Part shown: positions 14,933 to 16,796 of the stretch, one piece after another
Position numbering within the stretch: the stretch's first letter is position 1
How the letters are laid out: the number at the start of each line of letters is the position of its first letter
From: Firmicutes bacterium UBA4881
GTDB lineage: Bacteria > Bacillota > DTU065
DNA: 16,796 nt
NCBI GenBank assembly: GCA_002399235.1
Contig: DHDH01000001.1
Coordinates: 5,589-22,384, forward strand
Direction of reading: 5' to 3'
Position numbers and translations under genes: made by a program
The notes under the pieces: model-generated
Seen by the model: the letters and a program-made list of their open reading frames with translations, nothing else
What the model was told of the DNA's origin: nothing
Database searches by the model: none

Positions 14933-15628
14933 ATGTTCTACTTTGGAGATCCAACTTTTATCCTTCTGATTCCTGCTCTTATCTTTGCTTTTATTGCCCA
15001 AGGTATGGTTCAAAGTGCTTTCAGGAAGTATAGCCGACAATCCAGCCAAAAAGGTTATACAGGGGCACAGGTTGCGAGAGATATTCTCGATCGTGTTGGT
15101 TTAAGAGATGTACCAGTAGAAATAACACCTGGTCAACTCTCCGATCACTACGATCCAACTAAGCGTGTGATGCGACTTTCTCCTGATGTCTATCATAGTA
15201 ATAGTATTGCTGCCTTAGGTGTAGCTGCACACGAAACAGGACATGCTATTCAGCATATGGAGGGTTATACATTTTTAAGTGCCCGGAACGCGATTTTCCC
15301 CATTGCTTCTTTTGGCTCACAATTAGCTTTCCCTGTTTTTTTTATTGGTTTATTATTTAGAAGTAGTCTTGGCTATTCTTTGATGACTCTAGGTATCTAC
15401 CTTTTTTTAGGCGCACTTGCTTTTCAGGTGATAACACTTCCTGTCGAGTTTAATGCTTCGAGGAAAGCCCTTATGTTATTAAACGAAGGCAATTACTTGA
15501 CCACAGATGAAACAGCAAAAGCCAAAAAGGTTCTTTCTGCTGCGGCTATGACCTATATTGCTGCTGCCGCTATGTCTGCGGTTCAACTACTAAGACTAAT
15601 TATTTTACGAGGTTCACGCGATGATTGA
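14933..15628 (+). CDS. Membrane zinc metallopeptidase (YugP type)
   Basis: This integral membrane protein has the zinc-peptidase signature HETGH (100-104) and the family's YYDPTKRVMRLSPDVY-like stretch upstream (73-87), typical of the YugP/DUF family of neutral zinc metallopeptidases. Hydrophobic segments at about 7-27, 119-142, 148-170 and 202-222 suggest four membrane spans, and Glu172 in PVEFNASRKA could be the third metal ligand. At 231 residues it is full length. The ATG at 14933 follows AAGGAGG by seven bases; TTG and GTG codons just before it lie too close. In related clostridia a gene of this type often sits between fmt and rsmB. Its substrate is unknown. Confidence 0.9.
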   Translation: MFYFGDPTFILLIPALIFAFIAQGMVQSAFRKYSRQSSQKGYTGAQVARDILDRVGLRDVPVEITPGQLSDHYDPTKRVMRLSPDVYHSNSIAALGVAAHETGHAIQHMEGYTFLSARNAIFPIASFGSQLAFPVFFIGLLFRSSLGYSLMTLGIYLFLGALAFQVITLPVEFNASRKALMLLNEGNYLTTDETAKAKKVLSAAAMTYIAAAAMSAVQLLRLIILRGSRDD

Positions 15629-16796
15629 TAAATACTATCGGGCAAGGGCAGAGGCTACCCTTGCCCTTATCCATGTTGAAGAAGGAATTTGGGCTAAAGA
15701 AGCTCTAGACAAACTTAGTACGAATGTGGATAAAGGTTTAGCAACTGAAATAATTTATGGTACACTACAAAACCTTTTGTTTATAGATCATATCTTGAGC
15801 TTTTATTTGAAGCATCCTTTACAAAAGTTAACCCCACCAATTCGTAATATACTTCGTAGTGCAGTTTACCAACTTAATTTTTTAGATCGAGTACCAGCTA
15901 AAAAAGTTATCTTTGATTCGGTACGTTTGGCTGGTCGTTATGGTCATAAAGGTGTGCAATCGTTGGTTAGTGGTGTTTTAAACAATATAGTTAGGGAAAA
16001 GAAATGGACTTTACCAGATGATGATCTAAAACGGCTTTCTCTCCAATATTCGCACCCTGAGTGGATTGTCTCACGATGGCTTGAGGAATTAGGATTAGTG
16101 GCTACAGAACAGTTATTAGCTTGGAATAATCAAAGACAACCTCTTTGCCTAAGGGTTAATACTTTAGTTAACTCAGCTCAAGATTATATGCAAAAGCTTA
16201 CTTTAGCTGGAGTTGATTATAAACAGGATCCTGAGATTAAAGAAGCTTTATATTTAAGTAAACCTGGGGAAGTAACAGAATTACCAGGATATAATAGTGG
16301 GGCTTTTCAACCCCAATCTAAAGCGAGTATGTTGGTGGCTTTAATTTTGGACCCTAAGCCGGGAGAAAAAGTTGCTGATTTTTGTGCTGCGCCAGGGACC
16401 AAGACAGGACATATAGCTGAACTAATGGCTAATCAAGGCCGAATAACAGCTATTGATATTAGTGAAGAAAGGCTGACCAAAGCCAAGGAAAACCTAGCTC
16501 GTCTTCAGGTTACAAATGTGAAGTTTTTAGCTCAGGATGCAACTAAGGTAGATTTAGAACTGCAAGATAAAATCCTTGTGGATGCTCCTTGTTCAGGGCT
16601 TGGTACCTTAAGCCATCGACCAGATGCTCGTTATCAAAAAACGGAGACTAGTTTACAGGGATTGCCAGAAATTCAACTAGCCATCCTAAAAAATGCTGCT
16701 CGTCACTTAAAACCTGGGGGAGAAATTGTTTATAGCACGTGTACTACAGAAAAAAGGGAAAATGCAGAAGTTGTCGAAAATTTTCTGCGAGAGCAT
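15621..16796 (+). CDS. rsmB: 16S rRNA m5C967 methyltransferase RsmB, 3' truncated by window
   Basis: RsmB methylates C967 of 16S rRNA with S-adenosylmethionine. 392 codons are open to the window edge with no stop, out of an expected 440-450. The N-terminal NusB-like RNA-binding domain (about 1-135) is followed by the methylase domain: DFCAAPGTKTGH (253-264) binds the cofactor, and the two catalytic cysteines stand in DAPCSG (Cys324) and YSTCT (Cys374). The ATG overlaps the end of the zinc peptidase gene by eight bases, and only a weak ribosome binding site is seen, so translation is probably coupled. MetK in the same operon makes its methyl donor. Confidence 0.96.
   Translation, partial: MIDKYYRARAEATLALIHVEEGIWAKEALDKLSTNVDKGLATEIIYGTLQNLLFIDHILSFYLKHPLQKLTPPIRNILRSAVYQLNFLDRVPAKKVIFDSVRLAGRYGHKGVQSLVSGVLNNIVREKKWTLPDDDLKRLSLQYSHPEWIVSRWLEELGLVATEQLLAWNNQRQPLCLRVNTLVNSAQDYMQKLTLAGVDYKQDPEIKEALYLSKPGEVTELPGYNSGAFQPQSKASMLVALILDPKPGEKVADFCAAPGTKTGHIAELMANQGRITAIDISEERLTKAKENLARLQVTNVKFLAQDATKVDLELQDKILVDAPCSGLGTLSHRPDARYQKTETSLQGLPEIQLAILKNAARHLKPGGEIVYSTCTTEKRENAEVVENFLREH

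Overview
The window looks like a chromosomal piece of a low-GC Firmicute, most likely an anaerobic Clostridia-type lineage. Three things support this: strong AAGGAGG-type ribosome binding sites with some GTG starts, a gene order that follows the Bacillus/Clostridium yloA(rqcH)-yicC-remA-gmk-rpoZ-coaBC-priA-def-fmt-rsmB block, and the presence of remA and rqcH. Two features recall Actinobacteria: an mIHF-type 'integration host factor' gene just before remA-gmk, and metK between coaBC and priA. From memory, Mycobacterium has the order mihF-gmk-rpoZ-coaBC-metK. No species can be named from the sequence alone.

Bases 1-380 have no protein gene. They read as the 3' part of a group IIC self-splicing intron that resembles the Oceanobacillus iheyensis intron. 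Domain I core strings, domain V (with a CGC triad) and domain VI are recognisable. No reverse transcriptase lies between domain I and domain V, and domain V carries changes that suggest decay. About 100 bases further on, a first operon (479-3454) begins with an in-frame fusion of dephospho-CoA kinase (CoaE) and methylglyoxal synthase (MgsA). A well placed ribosome binding site and ATG lie exactly at the domain junction. A membrane-anchored lytic transglycosylase, a small HTH protein overlapping it, and a secreted carbohydrate-binding-module-like protein follow. The operon ends at a strong hairpin terminator (3466-3499).

rqcH (3598-5286, minus strand) encodes the ribosome quality control protein and converges on that terminator. 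A secreted TPR-repeat protein (5422-6147) diverges from it.

From 6254 an extended -10 promoter appears to drive one long plus-strand operon of at least twelve genes with gaps of 27 bases or less or short overlaps: yicC (RNase), mIHF-like, remA (DNA-binding regulator), gmk (GDP synthesis), rpoZ (RNA polymerase omega), coaBC (CoA synthesis), metK (S-adenosylmethionine), priA (replication restart), def and fmt (N-formyl-methionine cycle), a membrane zinc metallopeptidase, and rsmB (16S rRNA m5C methylase, cut by the window end). The operon combines nucleotide, cofactor, replication, transcription and translation functions. MetK supplies the methyl donor for RsmB, and Fmt and Def carry out the two opposite steps of initiator formylation.

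The most unusual points are the CoaE-MgsA fusion with a possible second internal translation start, the mIHF-type protein next to RemA in a Firmicute-like genome, and the RT-less, apparently degenerate group IIC intron upstream of coaE.
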